DNA of 23,400 nt from JBKHXU01 sp046565865 (GTDB taxonomy: Bacteria; Pseudomonadota; Gammaproteobacteria; Acidiferrobacterales; Sulfurifustaceae): contig JBKHXU010000144.1 of the NCBI GenBank assembly GCA_046565865.1, positions 1-23,400 on the forward strand, written 5' to 3'. A program made the translations under genes and the position numbers. Shown here one piece after another: positions 6,508 to 13,385 of the stretch. The notes beneath the pieces were generated by a model that saw nothing but the letters and a program-made list of their open reading frames with translations, did no database searches and had not been told where the DNA came from. Position 1 is the first letter of the stretch. Every line of letters begins with the position of its first letter.

Positions 6508-7377
6508 ATGAACGTCGTGAAGATGCGCAAACAACCGGACGCCGCGTTCATCGCCGCGGCGCCGGCCGCGGTTGTTCCGATTGAAGCGGCGGCACCGGCG
6601 CTGCGGGTGCGGCAGTGGCTGACCCGCGCACTGTGGCAGATGGTGCCGCCGGTGCTCGGAATCGCGGCGTTCATACTACTGTGGGCGCTGGTATCGCTGA
6701 AGACGGGTCTACCGAGCCCGGCAAAGACGTGGGACGCGGCGCTGAAGTTATTCAGCGACCCGTTCTATCAGAAGGGTCCGAACGATCAAGGTATCGGCTG
6801 GAATGTGCTGCGGTCGCTCGGACGTGTCGGTATGGGTTTCGGCCTCGCCGCCGCTGTCGGCATCCCGCTGGGATTTCTCATCGGCTACATCGGCACCCTG
6901 AATCGCATGATGGCGCCGATCATCAGCGTGTTGCGCCCGGTAAGCCCGCTCGCGTGGCTGCCGATCGGGCTTTACGTTTTTAAGGAGGCGCAGCCGGCGG
7001 CGATCTGGGTGATCTTCATTTCGAGCCTGTGGCCGATGGTGCTCAACACCGCCGCCGGCGTGCAACAGGTGCCCGCCGACTATCTCAACGTCGCGCGCGT
7101 GTTGTCGCTGTCGCCGTGGAAATTGTTCTCGCGCATTCTGTTCCCAGCGGTGCTGCCATACATGCTCACGGGTGTGCGCCTTTCCATCGGCGTCGCTTGG
7201 CTCGTCATCGTCGCCGCCGAGATGTTGACCGGTGGTGTCGGCCTCGGATTCTGGGTGTGGGACGAATGGAACAACCTAAACGTCGAGCACATTATTATCG
7301 CAATATTCGTCGTGGGTATCGTGGGACTACTGCTGGAGCAGGCGATTGTGTTGGTGGCGAAGCGGTTCCGATATTAA
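6508..7377 (+). CDS. nrtB: Nitrate ABC transporter permease
   Basis: 289 residues with about six hydrophobic helices. The cytoplasmic coupling loop of BPD-type permeases is visible in VPADYLNVARVLSLSPW and KLFSRILFPAVLPYMLTG. The helix rich in IISVLRPVSPLAWLPIGLY and the segment VAWLVIVAAEMLTGGVGLGFW are typical of the NrtB/SsuC/TauC family. ATG 6508 follows nrtA by 25 bases; no strong ribosome-binding site is visible, and an eight-codon frame (ATG 6485 to TGA 6511) ends overlapping this start, which might allow translational coupling. An upstream in-frame GTG lies inside nrtA and is unlikely. The reading frame is intact, unlike those of its two partner genes. Confidence 0.88.
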   Translation: MNVVKMRKQPDAAFIAAAPAAVVPIEAAAPALRVRQWLTRALWQMVPPVLGIAAFILLWALVSLKTGLPSPAKTWDAALKLFSDPFYQKGPNDQGIGWNVLRSLGRVGMGFGLAAAVGIPLGFLIGYIGTLNRMMAPIISVLRPVSPLAWLPIGLYVFKEAQPAAIWVIFISSLWPMVLNTAAGVQQVPADYLNVARVLSLSPWKLFSRILFPAVLPYMLTGVRLSIGVAWLVIVAAEMLTGGVGLGFWVWDEWNNLNVEHIIIAIFVVGIVGLLLEQAIVLVAKRFRY

Positions 7378-7393
7378 CAAGCTGCGCGCGACT

Positions 7394-7432
7394 GCCCGCG
7401 CCCCGGCCCTGCCGCGGGGCGAGAGCGGGAGG
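7394..7432. repeat. GC-rich inverted element between nrtB and nrtD
   Basis: CCCGCGCCCCGGCCC (7392-7406) faces CGCGGGGC and GCGGGAGG, forming a compact hairpin similar in composition to the elements at 2456 and 5054. Further on, GGATGCC (7459-7465) and GGCATCC (7481-7487) form a seven-pair stem with a 15-base loop ahead of nrtD. Confidence 0.4.
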
Positions 7433-7510
7433 ATCCGATCGCTGATGCGGTTTCAACAGGATGCCGAAAAAGTCCATTCAGGCATCCGGAAGAAGGGGCT
7501 TGGAGACACT

Positions 7511-8301
7511 ATGGAAAAATTTGTCAGCATTGAAAACGTACAAGTGACGTTCGATACGCGCGGCGGACGCTATGTCGCGCTGCGCGACATCAATTTACAC
7601 GCACGCCAAGGCGAGTTCGTGGCGCTTATCGGGCATTCGGTTGCGGCAAGTCGACGTTGCTCAATGTCATTGCGGGACTGCGGGTACCCACCGCAGGCGT
7701 CGCGTTGTGCGCCGGACGCGAGATCGCAGGCCCGGGTCCAGACCGTGCGGTCGTGTTTCAAAATCACTCGCTGTTGCCGTGGCTTAACTGTTTCGGAAAC
7801 GTGTATCTGGCCGTCGAGCGCGTGTTCGGCGCCGCGGAAGGGCGCGCCAAACTCAAGCAACGCACGCGCGACGCGTTGGCGTTGGTGGGGCTTACGGCGG
7901 CGGAGCATCGGTACCCGAGCGAGATTTCCGGCGGCATGAAGCAACGCGTCGGCATTGCCCGCGCGCTCGCAATGCAGCCCAAGGTGTTGCTGCTGGACGA
8001 ACCGCTGGGCGCGCTCGACGCGCTCACGCGCGCCCAGCTGCAGGAAGAGCTGATGCGACTGGTGGCAGCGACCGGCGCTACCACCGTCATGGTGACGCAC
8101 GATGTCGACGAGGCGGTATTGTTGTCGGACCGCATCGTCATGATGACCAACGGCCCGGCGGCCACGATCGGCAAGGTGTTGACCATCGATCTGCCGCGTC
8201 CGCGACGCCATCTCGAACTTGCCGACAATCCGGATTACATCCGCTACCGTGCCGAGGTGTTGAAGTTTCTCTACGAGCGCAAGGCCGCGATCGCCGCCTG
8301 A
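7511..8301 (+). pseudogene. nrtD: Nitrate ABC transporter ATPase, frameshifted in Walker A
   Basis: ATG 7511 (GGAG upstream) begins MEKFVSIENVQVTF, and the frame runs normally to ...EFVALIGHS. At about 7640 the frame shifts: adding one G to TCGGTTGCGG restores GHSGCGKSTLLNVIAGL, the Walker A motif. The other frame then continues to TGA 8299-8301 with all later motifs: VVFQNHSLLPW (Q-loop), ISGGMKQRVGIARAL (signature), VLLLDEP (Walker B) and VTHDVDEAV (H-loop). Corrected length is ~263 residues, normal for NrtD/SsuB/TauB ATPases. As written, ATP binding would be lost. Strong conservation on both sides of the break suggests a sequencing error or a very recent deletion. Confidence 0.87.
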
Positions 8302-8307
8302 GCCGGG

Positions 8308-8799
8308 ATGTCTGCCGTGCGTAAGCGTTGGCTGCAAATCCGCGGCGATCCGTCGGTGCGCCAATTTGTCTTCGAGCAGGAGCGGGTCGCGAGCGACTTC
8401 GATTTGCGGCTCGACGAGGTGCTGGCGCGCACCGAGCTGTTGTTGCGTCAGCACGGCGTCTTCCACGCCAAAATCCATTTTTCGAGCGGACAGGTGACGT
8501 TGTGGCTGCGGCAAGACCCGTTGCGTTATCGGGTGCACGTCGCCGAAGAGTTTTTGAACCCGATGTTTTGTCTGCCCTATGCGCGCACGTCGTACCCGCG
8601 GTCCGCCACCGTGCCGGAGGCGGTGGTGCCGCATGTGTTGTCCGAGTTCAGGCGCTTGCGCCAGCAGGACCAGCAAATCTACCTGCGTTCCGGTTCGCTC
8701 AATGTGATTAACGGATTGGTGGGGCTTAACTTCTCGTGCGACGGCAGTCACTACCTCGACTACGCCGATTTTCTGGATGCCAGGCTGCTCGGCGCCTGA
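8308..8799 (+). CDS. Unrecognised 163-residue protein of the nitrate cluster
   Basis: ATG 8308 begins six bases after the nrtD stop, so the gene is probably the last of the nrt operon. The protein appears soluble: no signal peptide and no membrane helix. It has a charged N-terminal half (FVFEQERVASDFDLRLDEVL) and a second half with repeated aromatic residues and the motif LNPMFCLPYARTSYPRSATVPEA, ending in FSCDGSHYLDYADFLDARLLGA. Only two cysteines are present, far apart, so no metal site is obvious. I do not recognise a family. Position suggests a role in nitrate uptake or its control, but this is association only. Codon use matches the neighbours and supports a real gene. Confidence 0.75.
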   Translation: MSAVRKRWLQIRGDPSVRQFVFEQERVASDFDLRLDEVLARTELLLRQHGVFHAKIHFSSGQVTLWLRQDPLRYRVHVAEEFLNPMFCLPYARTSYPRSATVPEAVVPHVLSEFRRLRQQDQQIYLRSGSLNVINGLVGLNFSCDGSHYLDYADFLDARLLGA

Positions 8800-8805
8800 C
8801 GACTA

Positions 8806-8876
8806 CTTGCCGAACGACTTGATCAGTTCGAGCACGATGTCGCAATCCGTGTCGCTGGCGGCGACAAAGCCATCAA
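8806..8876 (-). pseudogene. Possible remnant of the 3' end of a minus-strand gene
   Basis: Reading the minus strand from about 8876 to a TAG at 8806-8808 gives DGFVAASDTDCDIVLELIKS then FGK, which looks like a protein C-terminus. A one-base shift near 8880 joins it to a further ~20 plausible residues (DKHEHRAVIEPLDE). No start or recognisable domain is found. It may be a decayed gene or a chance open stretch. Confidence 0.25.
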
Positions 8877-8957
8877 TTTTCGTCCAACGGCTCGATCACG
8901 GCGCGGTGCTCGTGCTTGTCGGATCGAGCTGGATCAAGGCGGCGTGAAGTCGGAGGG

Positions 8958-9060
8958 ACGCACCATCGACGGCGCGCCATCGCGCAGGGCTCCCGCTTTT
9001 CGTGCGTTTGGCGGATGCGGTTCGAACGGCGCAGCGACGACAAGTCGCCTATCTTGCGAG
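8958..9060 (+). promoter_or_regulatory. Conserved upstream activator region for the porin gene (module copy 2)
   Basis: ACGCACCATCG (8958-8968), GCTCCCGCTTT (8989-8999), GTGCGT (9002-9007) and TTGCGAG (9054-9060) repeat the blocks found before nasT. ACGCAC-to-GTGCGT spacing is 44 bases in both copies, and TTGCGAG lies 38 bases before the promoter in both. Between blocks the sequences differ, so conservation is concentrated in the presumed protein-binding sites. Confidence 0.55.
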
Positions 9061-9091
9061 GAAAGTCAGGGAATCGCCGCACGGCACGTAG

Positions 9092-9108
9092 TTGGCACAT
9101 CGATTGCT
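9092..9108 (+). promoter_or_regulatory. Sigma-54 promoter upstream of the porin gene
   Basis: TTGGCACATCGATTGCT, identical over 17 bases to the promoter at 4411. With C 9107 as -12, transcription would start near 9119, giving a 153-base leader that contains two hexaloop hairpins and a terminator. Confidence 0.85.
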
Positions 9109-9166
9109 TGACCGACGTTCAAAGCGGTCGGCGCGGCCGCTGCGAAACCGGTTCGGTATTTTTCAG

Positions 9167-9189
9167 CGCGGTGCCAACGTAGGCACGCG
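9167..9189 (+). promoter_or_regulatory. ANTAR-target hairpin P1 in the porin leader
   Basis: GTGCC-AACGTA-GGCAC (9171-9186) with three further pairs CGC/GCG (9167-9169 with 9187-9189) across one bulged G. The six-base loop has A1 and G4, the conserved positions of ANTAR RNA targets. Confidence 0.75.
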
Positions 9190-9193
9190 TCGC

Positions 9194-9211
9194 ATGGACA
9201 CAGGCGTCCAT
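9194..9211 (+). promoter_or_regulatory. ANTAR-target hairpin P2 in the porin leader
   Basis: ATGGAC-ACAGGC-GTCCAT forms six perfect pairs with a six-base loop that has A1 and G4. It starts four bases after P1. Bases 9202-9211 are also the 5' arm of the terminator at 9202-9252, so P2 and the terminator exclude each other, as required for antitermination by an ANTAR protein. Confidence 0.78.
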
Positions 9212-9252
9212 TCCTCCCCATATCCGGGGCGGATTGGGCGCCTTTTTGTTTT
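9202..9252 (+). terminator. Leader terminator controlled by hairpin P2
   Basis: Bases 9202-9219 pair in register with 9226-9243: 16 of 18 positions pair (one G-T wobble), with mismatches only at 9211/9234 and 9215/9230, around the loop ATATCC. TTTTTGTTTT follows (9243-9252). This is a strong intrinsic terminator only ~20 bases before the porin start codon, so the gene would be off unless the terminator is prevented from forming. Confidence 0.85.
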
Positions 9253-9271
9253 CTAACGTGAGGGTGAGAAT

Positions 9272-10657
9272 GTGAAAAACAAAGCAGTCGATAGCCACGC
9301 GGTCGCGGCCGCCGGCACTTTCAGCGTTAACGTCAACCTCGCGCGCGTGCTGCGGCCGTGTCTGAGGCATGTGTTCGACATGGAGGTCGCTCCGACGACG
9401 TCGTCCGGAGCAGGACCGCGTTTGCGCGCGCGCTGCGTTGTGATGGCGCTGGCGGCAAGCATCGGCTCGCTGACATCGCTGGCGCATGCGGCGGATGGCA
9501 GCGCGCCGGCGGGCAAGGTGTTCGGCCAGTTGCGCTATCGCTATGAGCTGGTGAACCAGGAGGGAATCGCGAGCAAGGCTAAGGCATCCACGCTGCGCAC
9601 GCAGCTCGGGTACGACACCGAAAACTATCGCGGCTTCGGTGCGCTGCTCCAGTTCGAGGATGTCCACGCGATCGGCCGCGAGCGCTACAACAGCACCGTG
9701 AACGGCGCGACCCAGTACCCCGTGGTCGCCGACCCGGAGAGCACGGAGATCAATCAGGCTTATCTGCGCTACGTCGGACTGCCGGCGACCACATTGCGGG
9801 TGGGGCGGCAGGCCATCACCTATGACAACCATCGCTTCATCGGCGACGTCGGCTGGCGCCAGAACCAGCAGACCTATGACGCGGCTACGCTGGTAAATAC
9901 GGCGATCGCAGATACGACGTTCTCCTACGCGCACGTGACCAACGTCAATCGCATCTTCGGCGAGAATCATCCGACGCTGAGCGACGTCGAGATCCGCGGC
10001 GATTTCCTAAATGTCGCATACAAAGGTATGCCGGCCGGAACCCTGGTCGGCTACGGCTACTTCATCGATTTTGAGCCGGGGCAGCCGTTTGCCACGACCG
10101 CATCGAACAAGACGCTCGGCCTCCGATTCGACGGCGCAACGACCGCAGCGGGACGGAAGTGGTTGTACACGGCCGAATACGCCAAGCAGTCGGACTACGC
10201 CGACGGCAGCGGCACGGTGGACGCGGATTATCTGTCCGCTGTCTTCGGCGTCGATCTCGCCGGTGTGCAGTTGAAGCTGGGTTACGAACTTTTGAGCGGT
10301 GACGGTACGTACGCGCTGCAAACGCCGTTCGCCACCCTGCACGCGCACAACGGCTGGGCCGACAAGTTCCTGGTCACGCCGACCGATGGCTTGGTGGACA
10401 CCACCGCCAGCATCGGTGGCAGCGTGGCCGGCGTGAACCTGCTGGCGGTGTATCACGACTATACTTCGGACAATCTCGACTATGCCTACGGCAAGGAGCT
10501 TAACCTGCTCGCGGCGTGGAAGCTGACCAAGCAGCTGACGCTTCTGGCGAAGTACGCCGATTATCGCGGCGACGACAACGGAACCAATCTCGCGCGCAAT
10601 TCGCTGCTGGCGCGAGACATCACCAAACCCTGGTTGCAAGCGGACTACCTGTTCTGA
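9272..10657 (+). CDS. Outer-membrane porin (alginate-export-like beta-barrel)
   Basis: 461 residues. A hydrophobic signal segment (CVVMALAASIGSLTSLAHA, cleavage before ADG) sits unusually late, after ~50 residues. The mature part has alternating beta-strand patterns (KVFGQLRYRYEL, GALLQFEDVHAIG, LRVGRQAITYDNHRFIGDVGWR) and ends in LQADYLF, the C-terminal aromatic signature of barrels inserted by the Bam machinery. WRQNQQTYDAA and the overall layout match the alginate-export/Porin_10-like group. GTG 9272 has GAGGGTGAG upstream; ATG 9380 would shorten the N-terminus to a more usual signal peptide. Sigma-54 promoter, ANTAR leader and neighbours suggest it admits nitrate across the outer membrane when nitrogen is limiting; the substrate is inferred. 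Confidence 0.85.
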   Translation: MKNKAVDSHAVAAAGTFSVNVNLARVLRPCLRHVFDMEVAPTTSSGAGPRLRARCVVMALAASIGSLTSLAHAADGSAPAGKVFGQLRYRYELVNQEGIASKAKASTLRTQLGYDTENYRGFGALLQFEDVHAIGRERYNSTVNGATQYPVVADPESTEINQAYLRYVGLPATTLRVGRQAITYDNHRFIGDVGWRQNQQTYDAATLVNTAIADTTFSYAHVTNVNRIFGENHPTLSDVEIRGDFLNVAYKGMPAGTLVGYGYFIDFEPGQPFATTASNKTLGLRFDGATTAAGRKWLYTAEYAKQSDYADGSGTVDADYLSAVFGVDLAGVQLKLGYELLSGDGTYALQTPFATLHAHNGWADKFLVTPTDGLVDTTASIGGSVAGVNLLAVYHDYTSDNLDYAYGKELNLLAAWKLTKQLTLLAKYADYRGDDNGTNLARNSLLARDITKPWLQADYLF

Positions 10658-10668
10658 GGCGATTCCTT

Positions 10669-10699
10669 CTCGTCCGGCCGGACGCAAACGCTGGACGAG
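10669..10699 (+). terminator. Weak candidate terminator after the porin gene
   Basis: CTCGTCC (10669-10675) pairs with GGACGAG (10693-10699) around a 17-base loop. An overlapping palindrome CGTCCGGCCGGACG lies at 10671-10684. Only a short TTT follows (10707), so termination may be factor-dependent. Confidence 0.3.
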
Positions 10700-10751
10700 T
10701 CGGACGTTTCCTGACAGGCGAGAAATAGGCAGTAACAGGCGAATCGTATAT

Positions 10752-10797
10752 CCTTATCGGCCTTTCCGGCCCGCCCGGGCCGGAATTGCCGAGAAGG
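10752..10797 (+). promoter_or_regulatory. Long hairpin sequestering the glyA ribosome-binding site
   Basis: Symmetric arms: CCTT (10752-10755) with AAGG (10794-10797), TCGGC (10757-10761) with GCCGA (10088 offset equivalent, 10788-10792), and TTCCGGCCC (10764-10772) with GGGCCGGAA (10777-10785), loop GCCC. The AAGG of the 3' arm is the start of the glyA AAGGAG (10794-10799), nine bases before the TTG start. Folding would block initiation. No U-run follows, so it is not a normal terminator. Confidence 0.6.
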
Positions 10798-10805
10798 AGT
10801 CGACG

Positions 10806-12062
10806 TTGTTCGCCAAGAATCTCACCATCCGTGGTTATGACGAAGAGTTATGGTCGGCCATCACCGCGGAGAATCGCCGCCAGGAAGACCATATCGAGCT
10901 GATCGCGTCGGAAAACTACGCCAGTCCGCGCGTGCTCGAAGCGCAAGGATCCGTGCTCACCAATAAGTACGCCGAGGGTTATCCCGGCAAGCGGTACTAC
11001 GGGGGATGCGAGTACGTCGATATCGCCGAGCAGTTGGCAATCGATCGCGCGAAACAGTTGTTCGGCGCCGCGTACGCGAACGTGCAGCCACACTCGGGAT
11101 CGCAGGCCAACGCCGCGGTCTATTTCGCGCTGCTCGCGCCGGGCGACACCATTCTCGGCATGAGCCTGGCGCACGGCGGCCATCTTACGCATGGCGCCAA
11201 GGTGAATTTTTCCGGCAAGTTGTTCAACGCGTTTCAATACGGCGTGGTCGAGGAGACCGGTGTTATCGATTACGACCAAGTGGCGCGCTTGGCCGATGCG
11301 CACAAACCGAAAATGATCGTCGCCGGCTTCAGCGCGTACTCGCGCGTCGTCGACTGGCAGCGGTTCCGCGATATCGCCGATCGCGTCGGCGCTTATCTCT
11401 TCGTTGACATGGCGCACGTCGCCGGCCTGGTGGCGGCCGGAATCTATCCCAATCCCACACCGATCGCCGATGTCACGACATCAACCACGCACAAGACCCT
11501 GCGCGGTCCGCGCGGCGGGATCATTCTGGCGCGGTCAAACCCCGATATCGAGAAGAAGCTCAACTCGCTCGTGTTTCCCGGCACGCAGGGTGGGCCGCTG
11601 ATGCACGTCATCGCCGCCAAGGCCGTGGCCTTCAAAGAGGCGCTCGAGCCGTCGTTCAAGGATTATCAGAAACAAGTATTGGCCAACGCGCGGGCGATGG
11701 CGGACGTGATCATGAAGCGCGGATACGACGTGGTATCCGGCGGGACTGACAACCACCTAATGCTCATCAGCCTGATCGCCAAAAAACTCACCGGCAAAGA
11801 TGCCGAGGCCGCGCTCGGCGAGGCCAACATCACTGTTAATAAGAATGCCGTGCCTAACGACCCGCAGTCGCCGTTCATCACCAGTGGCATACGTATCGGC
11901 ACGCCGGCGATCACCACACGCGGCTTCAAGGAATCCGAGTCGCGCGAGCTGGCCGGATGGATCGCCGATATCCTGGATAACATGGGCGACGCCGGCGTAC
12001 GGGCGGCGGTCAAGGACGAGGTACTCGCGATTTGCCGCCGTTTTCCGGTCTATCAGCGATAA
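10806..12062 (+). CDS. glyA: Serine hydroxymethyltransferase
   Basis: 418 residues, full length for bacterial GlyA. This PLP enzyme of the cytoplasm interconverts serine and glycine with transfer of a one-carbon unit to tetrahydrofolate. The active-site lysine is in TTSTTHKTLRGPRGG; also diagnostic are ELIASENYASP, NKYAEGYPGKRYYGG, QPHSGSQANAAVY and the MAHVAGLVAAG segment. TTG 10806 is taken as the start because AGAAGGAG precedes it at proper spacing and MFAKNLTIRGYDEELW aligns with the family N-terminus. The ribosome-binding site is enclosed in a long hairpin. A strong terminator follows (12097-12129), so the gene is probably monocistronic. glyA beside nrdR-ribD is a common gammaproteobacterial arrangement; here a lipoprotein gene is inserted between them. 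Confidence 0.97.
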   Translation: MFAKNLTIRGYDEELWSAITAENRRQEDHIELIASENYASPRVLEAQGSVLTNKYAEGYPGKRYYGGCEYVDIAEQLAIDRAKQLFGAAYANVQPHSGSQANAAVYFALLAPGDTILGMSLAHGGHLTHGAKVNFSGKLFNAFQYGVVEETGVIDYDQVARLADAHKPKMIVAGFSAYSRVVDWQRFRDIADRVGAYLFVDMAHVAGLVAAGIYPNPTPIADVTTSTTHKTLRGPRGGIILARSNPDIEKKLNSLVFPGTQGGPLMHVIAAKAVAFKEALEPSFKDYQKQVLANARAMADVIMKRGYDVVSGGTDNHLMLISLIAKKLTGKDAEAALGEANITVNKNAVPNDPQSPFITSGIRIGTPAITTRGFKESESRELAGWIADILDNMGDAGVRAAVKDEVLAICRRFPVYQR

Positions 12063-12096
12063 CGTCCCGGCTTCGACCGCGCCGCTGATCCGGCGC

Positions 12097-12129
12097 GACA
12101 TGGCGACCGTCGGTCGCCATGTCTGTTTT
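12097..12129 (+). terminator. Intrinsic terminator of glyA
   Basis: GACATGGCGACC (12097-12108) pairs perfectly over 12 bases with GGTCGCCATGTC (12112-12123), loop GTC, followed by TGTTTT. Confidence 0.9.
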
Positions 12130-12241
12130 CCCTGCTGATTCTCCGAATCTTTGCCTACGCTAGCTCTGAGCGGCAGCCAATAGCTCGCACACAATTAAGT
12201 GCGATCGGTACGCCGTCCAAGGATCGACCTGGGAGGAGACC

Positions 12242-13255
12242 ATGAGCGTTTCGCCAAGCAGCGGGTATCGCGTCGGTATCGTTATCGCGGCCACCTTGCT
12301 GGCCGCGTGCGGCGGTGGTGGTGGCGATAGTAGCGGCGGCAACAGCGGGGGAGGCGGGTCGTTTGCGCCGCTTGGCATCACAAGTTCCAACGCGGGTTCG
12401 GTCGCTTCCGAGGCGTATGCGGCGGGCGACTTCGCTGTACTCGGCGCCACCTCGGCAACTAATATGGTCACCTTCGGCGCCAGCGCCGCAACGTCGTCTA
12501 ACTTCAACTTGCGCAGTTTTGCCGACAGCTATCTGCGGCGGCTGCACAGACGCGGTTCGAGTCAGTGGGTGACGCCGCAGCAGGTGTGGAACGATGTCTT
12601 GCCGTGCAGCGGCGGCGGAACGCTGACCGACACCTGGGACGACGCGGACAACGATGGCTGGGACTCTGCGGGCGACAGCTACGCGACGACATACAGCAAC
12701 TGCGTCGAAGGCGGCGTGACCATGAATGGCGGCGTCACGGCGACGCTTGCCACGCTGGTCGGCAATACCTTCGGCGATTACCAAATCAGCGGGTCATTCA
12801 GTTTTAACAACCTTGCCGTCAGCTATTCGGGTTTCTCCGTCAGCATTGACGGCAGCATGAGTTACAGCGCGAGCCGTACCGGCTCGAACGTGTCAGTAAC
12901 GTTGCAGATTCCGCTGCTAACCACCATAAGTTCCAGCGGTAGCAGCACGATCGCCAACGCGACGCTGCAGTATTCGTTCAACGAGAGCTCGTTCGCTTAC
13001 GCATATACCATCACCGCGACGCTCAGCGGCACGAGCATCGGCGGACAGGTTACGATTTCGACGCTCACCCCGTTCGCCGGGACTGCACCGGGATATCCCG
13101 ACAGCGGCAGCGTGCATGTCACCGGCGCCGGCGGCAGCAGCGTAACCATTACCGCGATCGGCGGCGGTAACGTGCGGCTGGACGTGGACAGCAACGGCGA
13201 CGGCGTCGTGGATTCCAGCAGCACCATGACCTGGGCCGCGCTCGTGGCGTTATAG
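12242..13255 (+). CDS. Secreted lipoprotein with Asp-rich calcium-type motifs
   Basis: 337 residues; GGGAGGAG lies just before ATG 12242. The signal peptide ends in the lipobox LLAAC (Cys 23), followed by a Gly/Ser linker (residues 24-40), so the product is anchored in a membrane, probably the outer one. The body is rich in Ser, Thr and Gly with alternating beta-strand patterns (repeated LNFNNLAVSYSG-like strands and STLQYSFNESSF-like strands), suggesting a beta-sheet fold. Two acidic loops, DTWDDADNDGWDSAGD (~129-144) and DVDSNGDGVVD (~313-323), resemble calcium-binding DxDxDG loops. I cannot assign a family or role. Terminators before and after make it an independent unit inserted between glyA and nrdR. 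Stop codon is TAG. Confidence 0.8.
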   Translation: MSVSPSSGYRVGIVIAATLLAACGGGGGDSSGGNSGGGGSFAPLGITSSNAGSVASEAYAAGDFAVLGATSATNMVTFGASAATSSNFNLRSFADSYLRRLHRRGSSQWVTPQQVWNDVLPCSGGGTLTDTWDDADNDGWDSAGDSYATTYSNCVEGGVTMNGGVTATLATLVGNTFGDYQISGSFSFNNLAVSYSGFSVSIDGSMSYSASRTGSNVSVTLQIPLLTTISSSGSSTIANATLQYSFNESSFAYAYTITATLSGTSIGGQVTISTLTPFAGTAPGYPDSGSVHVTGAGGSSVTITAIGGGNVRLDVDSNGDGVVDSSSTMTWAALVAL

Positions 13256-13284
13256 CGCGGAGTCCAAGCCGAATCCGCGGCAAT

Positions 13285-13316
13285 ACCGACGGCCCGCTAC
13301 GGGCCGTCGGTCTTTT
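13285..13316 (+). terminator. Intrinsic terminator after the lipoprotein gene
   Basis: ACCGACGGCCC (13285-13295) pairs perfectly with GGGCCGTCGGT (13301-13311), loop GCTAC, followed by CTTTT. Confidence 0.9.
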
Positions 13317-13385
13317 GGCGCGGATGGCCCTTGCCCCTCGGCGTTCGGGCGATTAACGTAGGCGCGACCGTTTCGACCCCGAGCC

